DNA from: an uncultured Oscillospiraceae bacterium
Lineage (GTDB): Bacteria > Bacillota > Clostridia > Oscillospirales > Ruminococcaceae
Reading direction: 5' to 3'
DNA length: 18,631 nucleotides
Assembly (NCBI GenBank): GCA_910578965.1
Contig: CAJTSP010000009.1
Span: forward strand, 1-18,631
The first letter of the stretch is position 1, and the number at the start of each line of letters is the position of its first letter. The position numbers and the translations under genes are program-made. The notes beneath the pieces were generated by a model, which ran no database searches, was not told where the DNA came from, and saw only the letters and a list, made by a program, of their open reading frames with translations. This document shows positions 7,659 through 14,584 of this stretch, piece by piece.

Positions 7659-7700
7659 AGGCTTGTACCACTTCCTTTTACCCTATGCCTATGCGAATAG

Positions 7701-7744
7701 CAATAAAAACATTCGCTCCCGCCAAAAAGATTGGTGGGAGCGAA
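7701..7744 (-). terminator. Intrinsic terminator downstream of the TIGR04086 gene
   Basis: Arms 7712-7724 and 7732-7744 pair over 13 positions (one G-T pair), and on the minus strand the stem is followed by TGTTTTTATTG. It lies 35 bases after the stop of the gene at 7780-8217, separating that transcript from the SpoIIM-like gene. Confidence 0.8.
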
Positions 7745-7779
7745 CCAGGATACAGATGTCGTAAATGCGCTGCCAAGCT

Positions 7780-8217
7780 TTACCGGCCAGCCGGCCGGCG
7801 GTGTTTTTTTTGTTCCGCACGCAGAAGCCCTAAATACCCTCCTAAGCAGCCCGACAGTAAAATGCTGGCCAGCTTTATAGCGGCAAAAGCGGTAAATTCC
7901 CGCTGGCCGTTGAGCACGGCGGCCAGTGCATAGGCGGCAAAAAAGAAGATCCCTGTGCACAACCCCAACAGCAGCCCGTTTTTTTGCTGTAGCCGGCTCA
8001 ACAGCATTGCGGCCCCGCCGGTGCCAATGCAGATAGCGACCGTTGCCATGGGTACCGCCGCGTATAAAGGCAGATCTGCTTTGCTTAAGATAAAACTGAA
8101 AAACAACAGCGCCAGCACGCACAAGGCAATACCCACAAACAGCGAGCCAAGGATACAGCTACCAAGCGAAGGGGATATTTTTTTTGCGGTTTTGGGCGGC
8201 GAGATTGGTTTGGACAT
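7780..8217 (-). CDS. TIGR04086 family small membrane protein
   Basis: A 145-residue protein with a short basic N-terminus, four predicted membrane helices (about 18-46, 50-73, 80-102 and 108-132) and a very basic tail (EQKKHRRPAGR). The size, four-helix layout and position directly after yajC match the uncharacterised clostridial family TIGR04086. The start is set by GGAGGTG ending 8 bases before the ATG. An in-frame ATG at 8269-8271, behind a GGGGGA, would add 18 residues and cannot be excluded. It is likely co-transcribed with yajC across a 144-base gap and ends at the terminator at 7701-7744. Function unknown; a role near the Sec translocon is only guilt by association. Confidence 0.78.
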   Translation of the reverse strand: MSKPISPPKTAKKISPSLGSCILGSLFVGIALCVLALLFFSFILSKADLPLYAAVPMATVAICIGTGGAAMLLSRLQQKNGLLLGLCTGIFFFAAYALAAVLNGQREFTAFAAIKLASILLSGCLGGYLGLLRAEQKKHRRPAGR

Positions 8218-8361
8218 AAAAAAAACACCTCCACACAATACCAATATGTGCGAAGGCGCTTTTTTATTCATACGATCCCCCAAAGAGCCCGTGACAGATA
8301 CGGCGGTGGGGCATGGGAACAAAACATTTGGCTGGGTCGCCGACAAAAACTTTTACCGGTG

Positions 8362-8685
8362 TTATTTTTTATCCGCGCCGTCCAACGTAAGCTTATTTAC
8401 CGCGGCAATGGCGGTGCGACGGAACCGGATTTTCACCCGGTCGCTGCCGGTTTCCATTACAAAGGTATCGTCCTTCATGGCCACAACCCGCCCGATAATC
8501 CCGCCGATGGTGGTAACTTCATCACCGATCTCAAGGGAGTTGCGCATCTCCGCCTCGCGCTTTTGCTGTTTTTTCTGGGGCCGGTAGATCATAAAGTACA
8601 TCAGGGCAACTATGGCTACCAGCATTACAATCATCGAGGTCATCTCGGCGCCGCCGGCCGCCGCAGTTAAAAACGAAAAGGTCAT
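8362..8685 (-). CDS. yajC: Sec translocase accessory subunit YajC
   Basis: A 107-residue single-pass membrane protein. The membrane helix is at about 15-34, followed by the signature YRPQKKQQKREAEM and the conserved small domain containing LEIGDEVTTIGGIIGRV, typical of YajC. It associates with SecDF-YidC at the SecYEG translocon. The ATG at 8683-8685 has AAGGAG about 9 bases upstream; the open frame runs 22 codons further but those would overlap the predicted promoter region. It is read from the promoter at 8734-8762 and sits between tgt upstream and TIGR04086 downstream, the usual Firmicute order queA-tgt-yajC. Confidence 0.95.
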   Translation of the reverse strand: MTFSFLTAAAGGAEMTSMIVMLVAIVALMYFMIYRPQKKQQKREAEMRNSLEIGDEVTTIGGIIGRVVAMKDDTFVMETGSDRVKIRFRRTAIAAVNKLTLDGADKK

Positions 8686-8733
8686 TGAACCAATCTCCTT
8701 CAAAATATTTCCAGCCAATATCCGAATAGAACT

Positions 8734-8762
8734 ATTATACAAAAAAAGCACAGGATATGCAA
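8734..8762 (-). promoter_or_regulatory. Near-consensus promoter of yajC
   Basis: Read on the minus strand: TTGCAT (8757-8762), 17-base spacer, TATAAT (8734-8739, perfect -10). The spacer contains a T-run just upstream of the -10. Transcription would begin near 8727, about 42 bases before the yajC start, making yajC-TIGR04086 a unit separable from queA-tgt. Confidence 0.85.
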
Positions 8763-8817
8763 GAGCAAAATCGTCGCTTATAATCCTTTGCGGAGCCCAA
8801 AAGCCTTAATGCATCCT

Positions 8818-8841
8818 AAAAAAGCCGGGTACATAGCTTTT
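8818..8841 (-). terminator. Weak intrinsic terminator after tgt
   Basis: On the minus strand AAAAGC (8836-8841) and GCTTTT (8820-8825) form a 6-bp stem with a 10-base loop, followed by a run of six T in total. It begins one base after the tgt stop and just before the yajC promoter. The stem is short and AT-rich, so termination is probably partial. Confidence 0.5.
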
Positions 8842-8842
8842 G

Positions 8843-9976
8843 CTATATACGCGCATCCAGCACATTTGCATAACGCTTATAAAATGCTGCATAGCGCCCC
8901 TCGTCCAGGGCCTGGCGGATATATTCCATCAAATGGTTGTAAAAATAGAGGTTATGCATCACTGCAAGGCGCATACCCAGCATTTCATCCGCCTTAAAAA
9001 GATGCCGCAGATACGCGCGGGAAAACTGCCGGCAGACCGGGCAGCCGCACGCCGGATCAATGGGGGCTTCGTCCCGTTCATACTTGAGGTTTTTGATGTT
9101 GATAACCCCGCCCCAGGTGTTTAAATGGCCGTGGCGGGCGTTGCGGCTGGGCATCACACAGTCGAACAAATCGATGCCGCGCCATACCGCTTCTAAGATA
9201 TTGCCAGGCGTACCGACTCCCATGAGATAGCGAATCTTGTCCCGCGGCATGTGCGGCTCCACACATTCGATCATTTCATACATCACCCGGGCCGGCTCGC
9301 CTACCGCAAGGCCGCCGATTGCATACCCGTCCAGGGCAAGCTCAGCAATATCCTTCATATGCTCCACCCGCAGGTCCACAAAGGTACAGCCCTGGTTGAT
9401 GCCAAACAGTAGCTGGTGGGGGTTTACCGCCTTTCCTTCTGCCTTCAGGCGGGCCAGCTCGGTCTTGCAGCGGGCCAGCCAGCGGGTGGTGCGGGCACAG
9501 GACGCCATTGCATACTCGCGCGGGGCGGGATTTTCCACGCATTCGTCAAAGGCCATGGCAATGGTGGAGCCGAGGTTTGCCTGGATCTGCATGCTCTGCT
9601 CCGGCCCCATAAAAATTTTCCGGCCATCAAGATGCGAGTGGAAGGTCACCCCTTCTTCGGTAATCCGGCGCAGTTTTGCAAGGCTGAACACCTGGAACCC
9701 GCCGCTGTCTGTCAAAACAGGGCCGTCCCACCGGGTAAATCGGCGCAGCCCGCCAAGCTGGGCCACCAGCGCGTCCCCCGGACGCAGGTGAAGATGATAG
9801 GTGTTGCAGAGCATCACTTGGCATCCAATATCCTTAAGGTCAAAGGCAGAGAGGCCCCCTTTTATGGCCGCCGCGGTAGCCACATTCATAAATGCAGGGG
9901 TCTGTACTGTGCCATGTACAGTGCAAAGCTCGGCCCGGCGGGCGTTGCGCTCCTGTTTTAGCAGTTGATAGGCCAT
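8843..9976 (-). CDS. tgt: tRNA-guanine transglycosylase
   Basis: A 377-residue TIM-barrel enzyme that swaps guanine-34 for preQ1 in tRNAs with GUN anticodons, an early queuosine step. Catalytic Asp90 in DSGGFQVFS and nucleophile Asp272 in LFDCVMPSRNARHG are present, as are the zinc ligands Cys310, Cys312, Cys315 and His341. Length and motifs are standard for bacterial Tgt. The ATG at 9974-9976 gives the usual N-terminus; an AGAGG lies about 11 bases upstream. queA, the next queuosine enzyme, is 126 bases upstream on the same strand with no clear terminator between, so the two are likely one transcript. Confidence 0.97.
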   Translation of the reverse strand: MAYQLLKQERNARRAELCTVHGTVQTPAFMNVATAAAIKGGLSAFDLKDIGCQVMLCNTYHLHLRPGDALVAQLGGLRRFTRWDGPVLTDSGGFQVFSLAKLRRITEEGVTFHSHLDGRKIFMGPEQSMQIQANLGSTIAMAFDECVENPAPREYAMASCARTTRWLARCKTELARLKAEGKAVNPHQLLFGINQGCTFVDLRVEHMKDIAELALDGYAIGGLAVGEPARVMYEMIECVEPHMPRDKIRYLMGVGTPGNILEAVWRGIDLFDCVMPSRNARHGHLNTWGGVINIKNLKYERDEAPIDPACGCPVCRQFSRAYLRHLFKADEMLGMRLAVMHNLYFYNHLMEYIRQALDEGRYAAFYKRYANVLDARI

Positions 9977-10102
9977 CCGGCAAACATCCTCTCATCCGTG
10001 ATTCTTTAATTACGGCGGGCAGGCCCTGCCGCAGCCTCGGCCCCATGCCGGACTGCTTTTGACAGGCCCGCTCCGGGCCGCCGTTTTCTGCCGCAATGGG
10101 TC

Positions 10103-11131
10103 TTATACGATCATCATCGCATCCCCAAAGCTGAAAAAACGGTAGTTTTCCCGCACCGCTGCTTTGTAGGCAGCCATGGTATTTTCGTATCCGCAAAAGG
10201 CAGCTACCAGCATAATCAGGGTGCTTTCAGGCAGGTGGAAATTGGTAATCAGTCCGTCGATACAGGCAAAACTGCTGCCTGGGTACAAAAAAATGTCTGT
10301 ATTTCCGCTGCACGCGCAGATTTCGCCGTACCGCGCAGCGGCTGCTTCGAGAGTGCGGCAACTGGTGGTACCCACCGCAATGACCCGGCGGCCGTCTGCC
10401 TTGGCGCGGCGGATCATGTCGGCAGCACCCTCACTGATGCTGTACCATTCTGTATGCATTACATGGTCTTCGACCCGTTCTTCCTTTACCGGGCGAAAGG
10501 TGCCAAGCCCCACGTGCAGGGTGACCTTTGCAAACTGCACCCCCTGCGCTTTCAAAGCGTCAATCAGCCCGGGGGTAAAATGCAGCCCGGCGGTTGGCGC
10601 GGCGGCGCTGCCCAGTTCTTTGGCGTAAACGGTTTGATATTGATCCTGGTCCTTTAGCCGGCGGGTGATGTAGGGCGGCAGCGGCATTTGCCCAAAAAGG
10701 TCCAGCTTTTCGTAAAGGGTGGGGGTATCATATTCAAACAAAACCAGTTTGCCGCCGTCCGGCAGGGTCTTTTGGATCACCGCCCGCAGGCTTCCATCCC
10801 CAAAGCTCAGGCGGGTACCGGGCTGCATCCGCTTGCCGGGCTTTGCCAGACATTCCCACACATCCCCCTGCATTTGGCGTAAAAGCAATACCTCGCAAAC
10901 CGCGCCGGTCGGCTCCTTGCGGCCGATCAGCCGGGCCGCAAGCACCTTGGAATCGTTCACCACCAAAAGGTCGCCCGCATGTAATAGGGACACAAGGTCC
11001 CTAAAAACATGGTGGCTCAGCGTGCCGCTTTGCCGGTCCATACACAAAAGCCTTGCTGCATCGCGCGGGCTGACGGGCTGCTGCGCAATCAGCCGCTGAG
11101 GCAGGTCAAACCAGAAATCCTTTTTCAGCAT
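10103..11131 (-). CDS. queA: S-adenosylmethionine:tRNA ribosyltransferase-isomerase
   Basis: A 342-residue enzyme that moves the ribosyl part of AdoMet to preQ1-modified tRNA, giving epoxyqueuosine. Family hallmarks are visible throughout: an N-terminal FDLPQRLIAQQP, then VVNDSKVLAARL, AAPTAGLHFT, HVGLGTFRPV, AVGTTSCRTLE and the C-terminal LITNFHLPESTLIMLV. Length is normal. The ATG has AGAGG about 7 bases upstream. No convincing minus-strand promoter is seen; the palindrome at 11156-11173 lies in its 5' region and could affect both directions. The start is only 20 bases from the divergent promoter at 11152. Confidence 0.97.
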   Translation of the reverse strand: MLKKDFWFDLPQRLIAQQPVSPRDAARLLCMDRQSGTLSHHVFRDLVSLLHAGDLLVVNDSKVLAARLIGRKEPTGAVCEVLLLRQMQGDVWECLAKPGKRMQPGTRLSFGDGSLRAVIQKTLPDGGKLVLFEYDTPTLYEKLDLFGQMPLPPYITRRLKDQDQYQTVYAKELGSAAAPTAGLHFTPGLIDALKAQGVQFAKVTLHVGLGTFRPVKEERVEDHVMHTEWYSISEGAADMIRRAKADGRRVIAVGTTSCRTLEAAAARYGEICACSGNTDIFLYPGSSFACIDGLITNFHLPESTLIMLVAAFCGYENTMAAYKAAVRENYRFFSFGDAMMIV

Positions 11132-11151
11132 CCTGTTGCCTCTCTTTTACA

Positions 11152-11180
11152 TTGACATTGCCAAGCGGCAATGCTATAGT
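11152..11180 (+). promoter_or_regulatory. Strong promoter upstream of asd leader
   Basis: TTGACA (11152-11157, perfect -35), 17-base spacer, TATAGT (11175-11180, 5/6 match). Transcription would start near 11187, about 270 bases before asd. It points away from queA. This is the only good promoter found for the asd-dapA-dapB-capA group. Confidence 0.8.
11156..11173. promoter_or_regulatory. Palindromic candidate operator within the promoter spacer
   Basis: CATTGCC (11156-11162) and GGCAATG (11167-11173) are perfect inverted repeats around AAGC. They begin inside the -35 and stop just before the -10, so a dimeric regulator bound here would block RNA polymerase. It could equally affect the divergent queA. 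The regulator is unknown. Confidence 0.5.
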
Positions 11181-11186
11181 ATTTTT

Positions 11187-11375
11187 GTATATGCGGGCAT
11201 GGGTTTTACCGCGCAAAGCGCAGGCCGCCGGCTCCGTTTTTGCTATGTTAGCGGCTTTTGGGTACGGCGCGGCTGTTGGTTTTGCCAAAGAGCCGTCCCG
11301 CCTGCATCGGACGGCGCGCTATGCAATCTTATACATTATATTGCATACTAAGCCGGTTTTCAAGCCGGTTTTTTT
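11187..11375 (+). ncRNA. Structured leader RNA or small RNA before asd
   Basis: Bounded by the promoter at 11152-11180 and the terminator at 11350-11375, giving an RNA of about 190 bases. Helices seen: CGGCT/AGCCG (11270-11274, 11291-11295) with inner TTGG/CCAA; GCCGTCC/GGACGGC (11292-11298, 11309-11315), which excludes the former because they share bases; and an 8-bp stem (11320-11327, 11340-11347) with a 12-base loop. CGGCTT at 11252-11257 can pair with AAGCCG at 11350-11355, the left arm of the terminator, so it could act as an antiterminator. No lysine riboswitch, T-box or 6S signature is recognisable. A frame open from 11191 has no ribosome binding site and is not called. Confidence 0.5.
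11350..11375 (+). terminator. Intrinsic terminator/attenuator ahead of asd
   Basis: AAGCCGG (11350-11356) pairs with CCGGTTT (11365-11371, one G-T pair) around an 8-base loop; seven T follow CCGG (11369-11375). It ends 81 bases before asd, with no second promoter visible in between, so read-through must be controlled or partial if the 11152 promoter drives asd. Confidence 0.75.
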
Positions 11376-11456
11376 ATTGCAACGCACAAGCAAAGCAGGG
11401 CCGCCCGGCGACGGCGCGCTTTTGGCGACGGCCCGTGAGAAAGGGATGGGACAAAG

Positions 11457-12542
11457 ATGGAAAACAGGGTTTATAAGGTGGGCGTAGTGGGCGCCACAGG
11501 CATGGTGGGGCAGCGATTTGTTTCGTTGCTGGAGCATCACCCCTGGTTTGAATTGGCTGCCGTAGCGGCTTCGGCCCGTTCGGCAGGAAAAACCTATGAG
11601 CAGGCGGTAGCAGGACGCTGGGCCATGCCCACCCCCCTGCCGGAATGCGCCAAAAGCCTAACCGTGTTAAACGCCTCGGATGTGCAGGCGGTGGCCGGGC
11701 AGGTGGATTTTGTGTTTTGTGCAGTAGACATGAAAAAGGATGAGATCCGCGCGCTGGAGGAGGCCTATGCCAAGGCGGAATGCCCGGTGGTATCCAACAA
11801 CAGCGCCAACCGCGGGGTATCGGATGTGCCCATGGTGGTGCCCGAGATCAACGCTGCGCATATTGGGATCATACCGGCGCAGCGCAGGCGGCTGGGTACC
11901 AGGCGCGGGTTTATTGCGGTAAAGTCCAACTGTTCATTGCAGAGCTATGTGCCGGCACTGCATCCGCTAATGGCAGATTTTGGGGTAAAGCGGGTATTGG
12001 TTTGTACCTACCAGGCCATCTCGGGCGCGGGCAAAACCTTTGCCACCTGGCCCGAGATGGCAGACAATTGTATCCCCTACATCGGCGGCGAGGAAGAAAA
12101 GAGCGAGCAGGAGCCTCTCAAATTGTGGGGCAGCATCCAGAATGACCGGATCGTACCCGCCAGCTCACCTGCTATTACCGCCCAATGCCTGCGCGTGCCT
12201 GTGTCGGACGGCCATATGGCCGCGGTATTTGCCGATTTTGAGCGTAAGCCCTCCAAGGAGGAAATCCTTGCCCGCTGGGCGGCTTTCCGCGGCCCGGCGC
12301 AGGAGCTTGGGCTGCCCAGCGCGCCAAAGCGATTCTTACACTATTTTGAAGAGCCGGACCGGCCGCAGACCCGGCTGGACCGTGACACCGAGCATGGTAT
12401 GGCTGTTTGCATCGGGCGGCTGCGAGAGGACACCCAATACGATTATAAATTTGTATGCCTCTCGCACAATACACTGCGTGGCGCGGCCGGCGGCGGAGTA
12501 CTGCTGGCTGAGCTGCTGGCCCAAAAGGGGTATTTTGCCTAA
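11457..12542 (+). CDS. asd: Aspartate-semialdehyde dehydrogenase
   Basis: A 361-residue enzyme that reduces aspartyl phosphate to aspartate semialdehyde with NADPH, the branch point for lysine/DAP, threonine and methionine. The Rossmann loop GATGMVGQ is at residues 12-19, the active-site Cys159 lies in SNCSLQ, and ISGAGKTF and a DGHMA segment hold substrate-binding positions. The sequence (SLLEHHPWFEL, YEQAVAGRW) resembles the archaeal/fungal-type branch rather than the short E. coli type. The ATG at 11457 follows an AAAGGG at about 11438-11443. Neighbours dapA and dapB carry the pathway onward. Expression probably depends on the attenuator-like leader upstream. Confidence 0.95.
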   Translation: MENRVYKVGVVGATGMVGQRFVSLLEHHPWFELAAVAASARSAGKTYEQAVAGRWAMPTPLPECAKSLTVLNASDVQAVAGQVDFVFCAVDMKKDEIRALEEAYAKAECPVVSNNSANRGVSDVPMVVPEINAAHIGIIPAQRRRLGTRRGFIAVKSNCSLQSYVPALHPLMADFGVKRVLVCTYQAISGAGKTFATWPEMADNCIPYIGGEEEKSEQEPLKLWGSIQNDRIVPASSPAITAQCLRVPVSDGHMAAVFADFERKPSKEEILARWAAFRGPAQELGLPSAPKRFLHYFEEPDRPQTRLDRDTEHGMAVCIGRLREDTQYDYKFVCLSHNTLRGAAGGGVLLAELLAQKGYFA

Positions 12543-12846
12543 GAAGCTGTACCAATAGCCGCCGCACACATCCTGACGGCAAATTTTCTTTCTGTCTTTG
12601 CCCCAGAATCTTGAAAGCCACCAAAGCTTTCGGCAATTTTGGAGCTTCGACAGCCAAAAGATTTGCTCGCCATGCTGCGCACATCGGCTAATGGTGCATC
12701 TTCTAAATATCCCTCAAACGGCGGCCGGGATGGTACTTTGCGCTCGCCGCAAAGCGCCTGGGGCCATTTATTTTACAGTGCCCGTCAGGAGCTGCCGGGA
12801 GTAGCTTTGGTTTTAAGCGCATTGGATGCAGAAAGGGGCTTTTGAA
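12543..12846. other. asd-dapA intergenic region
   Basis: A 304-base gap unusual between two genes of one pathway. No protein with a ribosome binding site is seen; open frames on both strands are composition artefacts. Inverted segments include CTGTC/GACAG (near 12592 and 12649), CCAAA/TTTGG (12620-12624, 12638-12642) and the terminator-like hairpin at 12723-12774. No clear promoter for dapA is visible after that hairpin. Confidence 0.5.
12723..12774 (+). terminator. Terminator-like hairpin between asd and dapA
   Basis: A 7-bp stem CTTTGCG/CGCAAAG (12736-12742, 12748-12754) with a 5-base loop sits inside an outer GGCC/GGCC pair (12723-12726, 12762-12765) and is followed by ATTTATTTT (12766-12774). 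It could end asd transcripts or regulate entry into dapA. Confidence 0.5.
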
Positions 12847-13734
12847 ATGACGCAAACGATTTTTACCGGTGCGGCCGTTGCCGTTATTACCCCCATGCTG
12901 CCAAACGGCGGCATCCATTACAAAAAGCTGGATGAAATTTTGGAACAGCAGATTGCAGGCGGTACCGACGCCGTTGTGGTCTGCGGTACCACCGGCGAGG
13001 CCCCTACCCTGGATGACGAGGAGCATCTGGAATGCATTGGGCATACGGTGCGCACGGTAGCCGGGCGCATCCCAGTGATTGCCGGTACCGGCTCCAACAA
13101 CACCGAGCATGCCATCATGATGTCCCGCGAGGCGGCGGCACTTGGCGCGGACGCCGTTTTGCTGGTAACCCCTTATTACAACAAAACCAGCCAGATCGGG
13201 CTTGTGCGGCATTTTACCGCTATTGCGGACACCTTGGAAATCCCGGCGATCCTGTACAATGTCCCCTCTCGCACGGGGGTAAACATTGGTCCACAGGCTG
13301 CCAAGGAGCTGGCCGCGCACCCTATGATCCGCGGCCTAAAGGAGGCCAGCGGCAACATTGGGCAGGTGGCCGAGATTGCCGCGCTGTGCGGGGAGGAACT
13401 GCCGATCTATTCCGGCAATGACGACCAGATCGTACCCCTGCTGGCCCTGGGCGGCAAGGGGGTTATCTCGGTGCTGTCCAACGTTGCGCCCCGCCAGACC
13501 CATGACATCTGCCAGCTTTGGTTTGAGGGAAAAACCGAGCAAAGCCTTGCGCTTCAGCTAAAATACCTGCCGTTGGTAAAGGCCCTGTTTAGTGACGTGA
13601 ACCCGATGCCGGTTAAGGCGGCCATGAACCTGATGGGCATGGAGGTTGGCAACTGCCGCCTGCCCCTGACCACGTTGGACAAAGGGCAGACAGTAAAAAT
13701 CCGCGAGGCTTTGCAGCAGGCCGGGCTTTTGTAA
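12847..13734 (+). CDS. dapA: 4-hydroxy-tetrahydrodipicolinate synthase
   Basis: A 295-residue class I aldolase joining pyruvate and aspartate semialdehyde, the first committed lysine/DAP step and the source of spore dipicolinate. Schiff-base Lys165 in GLKEASGN, Tyr137 and Arg142 in LYNVPSRTG and the Thr48-Thr49 pair in CGTTGEAPTL complete the expected catalytic set; GTGSNNT is also conserved. Length is normal. The ATG at 12847 has AAAGGGG (12832-12838) 8 bases upstream; a TTG at 12826 would add seven unconserved residues. It follows asd after a 304-base gap and precedes dapB by 82 bases. Confidence 0.97.
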   Translation: MTQTIFTGAAVAVITPMLPNGGIHYKKLDEILEQQIAGGTDAVVVCGTTGEAPTLDDEEHLECIGHTVRTVAGRIPVIAGTGSNNTEHAIMMSREAAALGADAVLLVTPYYNKTSQIGLVRHFTAIADTLEIPAILYNVPSRTGVNIGPQAAKELAAHPMIRGLKEASGNIGQVAEIAALCGEELPIYSGNDDQIVPLLALGGKGVISVLSNVAPRQTHDICQLWFEGKTEQSLALQLKYLPLVKALFSDVNPMPVKAAMNLMGMEVGNCRLPLTTLDKGQTVKIREALQQAGLL

Positions 13735-13748
13735 GCAAACGGCACGGC

Positions 13749-13770
13749 AGGGCCTCACAGGCCCTTCTTT
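13749..13770 (+). terminator. Hairpin between dapA and dapB
   Basis: AGGGCCT (13749-13755) and AGGCCCT (13759-13765) form a perfect 7-bp stem with a CAC loop, followed by TCTTT. The T-run is short, so it may only attenuate or protect the dapA mRNA end. Confidence 0.45.
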
Positions 13771-13816
13771 AGCACAAGTTGCACAGTTGCAATCGTATAA
13801 AAGCGAGGAAATAAAA

Positions 13817-14584
13817 ATGACCAACATCATCATCCAGGGGATTGCCGGGCGTATGGGCCGGGCTGTGTACGAGCTCGTCCGCCAGCGGGAGGACTGCCGC
13901 GTGGCTGCCGGCGTTGACCGGGCAGACCCCGGCCTGCCGATACCTGTGGCGGCCCGCCTGGAGGAATTGGCAATACGCGGCGACGTACTGATTGATTTTT
14001 CCAGCCCGGAGGCCACCCGCGCTGCCCTGCGCTATTGCCGGGGGGCGCTGCTGCCCTGCGTGATCTGTACCACCGGCCTGACGGCAGAGGATCAGGCGCT
14101 GGTTTTTGAGGCGGCCAAAACCATCCCGGTGTTCCAGAGCGCCAACATGTCGCTTGGCGTCAACCTGCTGGCGGAGCTCGCGCAAAAGGCGGCCCGGCTG
14201 CTGGGGCCAAGCTACGATGTAGAGATTATCGAAAAACACCACCGCAATAAGCTGGATGCCCCCAGCGGCACCGCCTTGATGCTGCTGAACGCGATGCAGA
14301 AGGCCGCCGAAACGCCGTATGACCCGGTAGTTTATGGCCGGCACGCTGCCCGGCAAAAACGGGGCGCGCGGGAAATTGGCATACACGCGGTGCGCGGCGG
14401 CAGCATTGTAGGGGAGCATGAGGTACTGTTTTGCGGACCGGATGAGGTTATTGCCCTTTCACACAGCGCGGGTTCTCGCAGCGTATTTGCTAACGGAGCT
14501 ATAAATGCAGCTTTGTTTTTGGCCAATTCAATCAATAAAGCTCCTGGACTTTACAGCATGAAAGACCTGGTTGGAAGCCTATGA
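13817..14584 (+). CDS. dapB: 4-hydroxy-tetrahydrodipicolinate reductase
   Basis: A 255-residue NAD(P)H-dependent reductase acting on the DapA product to give tetrahydrodipicolinate. The nucleotide loop GIAGRMG is at residues 8-14, and the C-terminal signature EKHHRNKLDAPSGTA supplies catalytic His141/His142 and Lys145. CTTGL and FQSANMSLGVN are also typical. The ATG at 13817 has GAGG about 8 bases upstream; an in-frame ATG 30 bases earlier lacks a site. Its last bases, ATGA at 14581-14584, hold the start of the CapA-like gene, indicating coupled translation. Confidence 0.97.
   Translation: MTNIIIQGIAGRMGRAVYELVRQREDCRVAAGVDRADPGLPIPVAARLEELAIRGDVLIDFSSPEATRAALRYCRGALLPCVICTTGLTAEDQALVFEAAKTIPVFQSANMSLGVNLLAELAQKAARLLGPSYDVEIIEKHHRNKLDAPSGTALMLLNAMQKAAETPYDPVVYGRHAARQKRGAREIGIHAVRGGSIVGEHEVLFCGPDEVIALSHSAGSRSVFANGAINAALFLANSINKAPGLYSMKDLVGSL

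Noticed and set aside
7660..7780. SCIFF (six-cysteine) peptide gene sometimes found near TIGR04086/yajC
   Set aside because: The gap holds only a terminator; no small Cys-rich frame on the minus strand.
11205..11225. ACCGCG in the asd leader as a T-box fragment
   Set aside because: It lies at the 5' end of the leader rather than just before the terminator and lacks the TGGN bulge.
11187..11375. 6S RNA
   Set aside because: Length fits, but the two ends pair only weakly and local hairpins dominate instead of one long rod with a central bubble.
11191..11487. Leader peptide or protein reading through the asd leader
   Set aside because: No ribosome binding site, no run of regulatory codons, and the frame crosses the terminator and enters asd out of frame.
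12723..12774. T-box-like GGGATGGTAC ahead of dapA
   Set aside because: The ACCGCG part of the T-box core is missing, no specifier stem or AGTA motif is seen upstream, and no second terminator follows.
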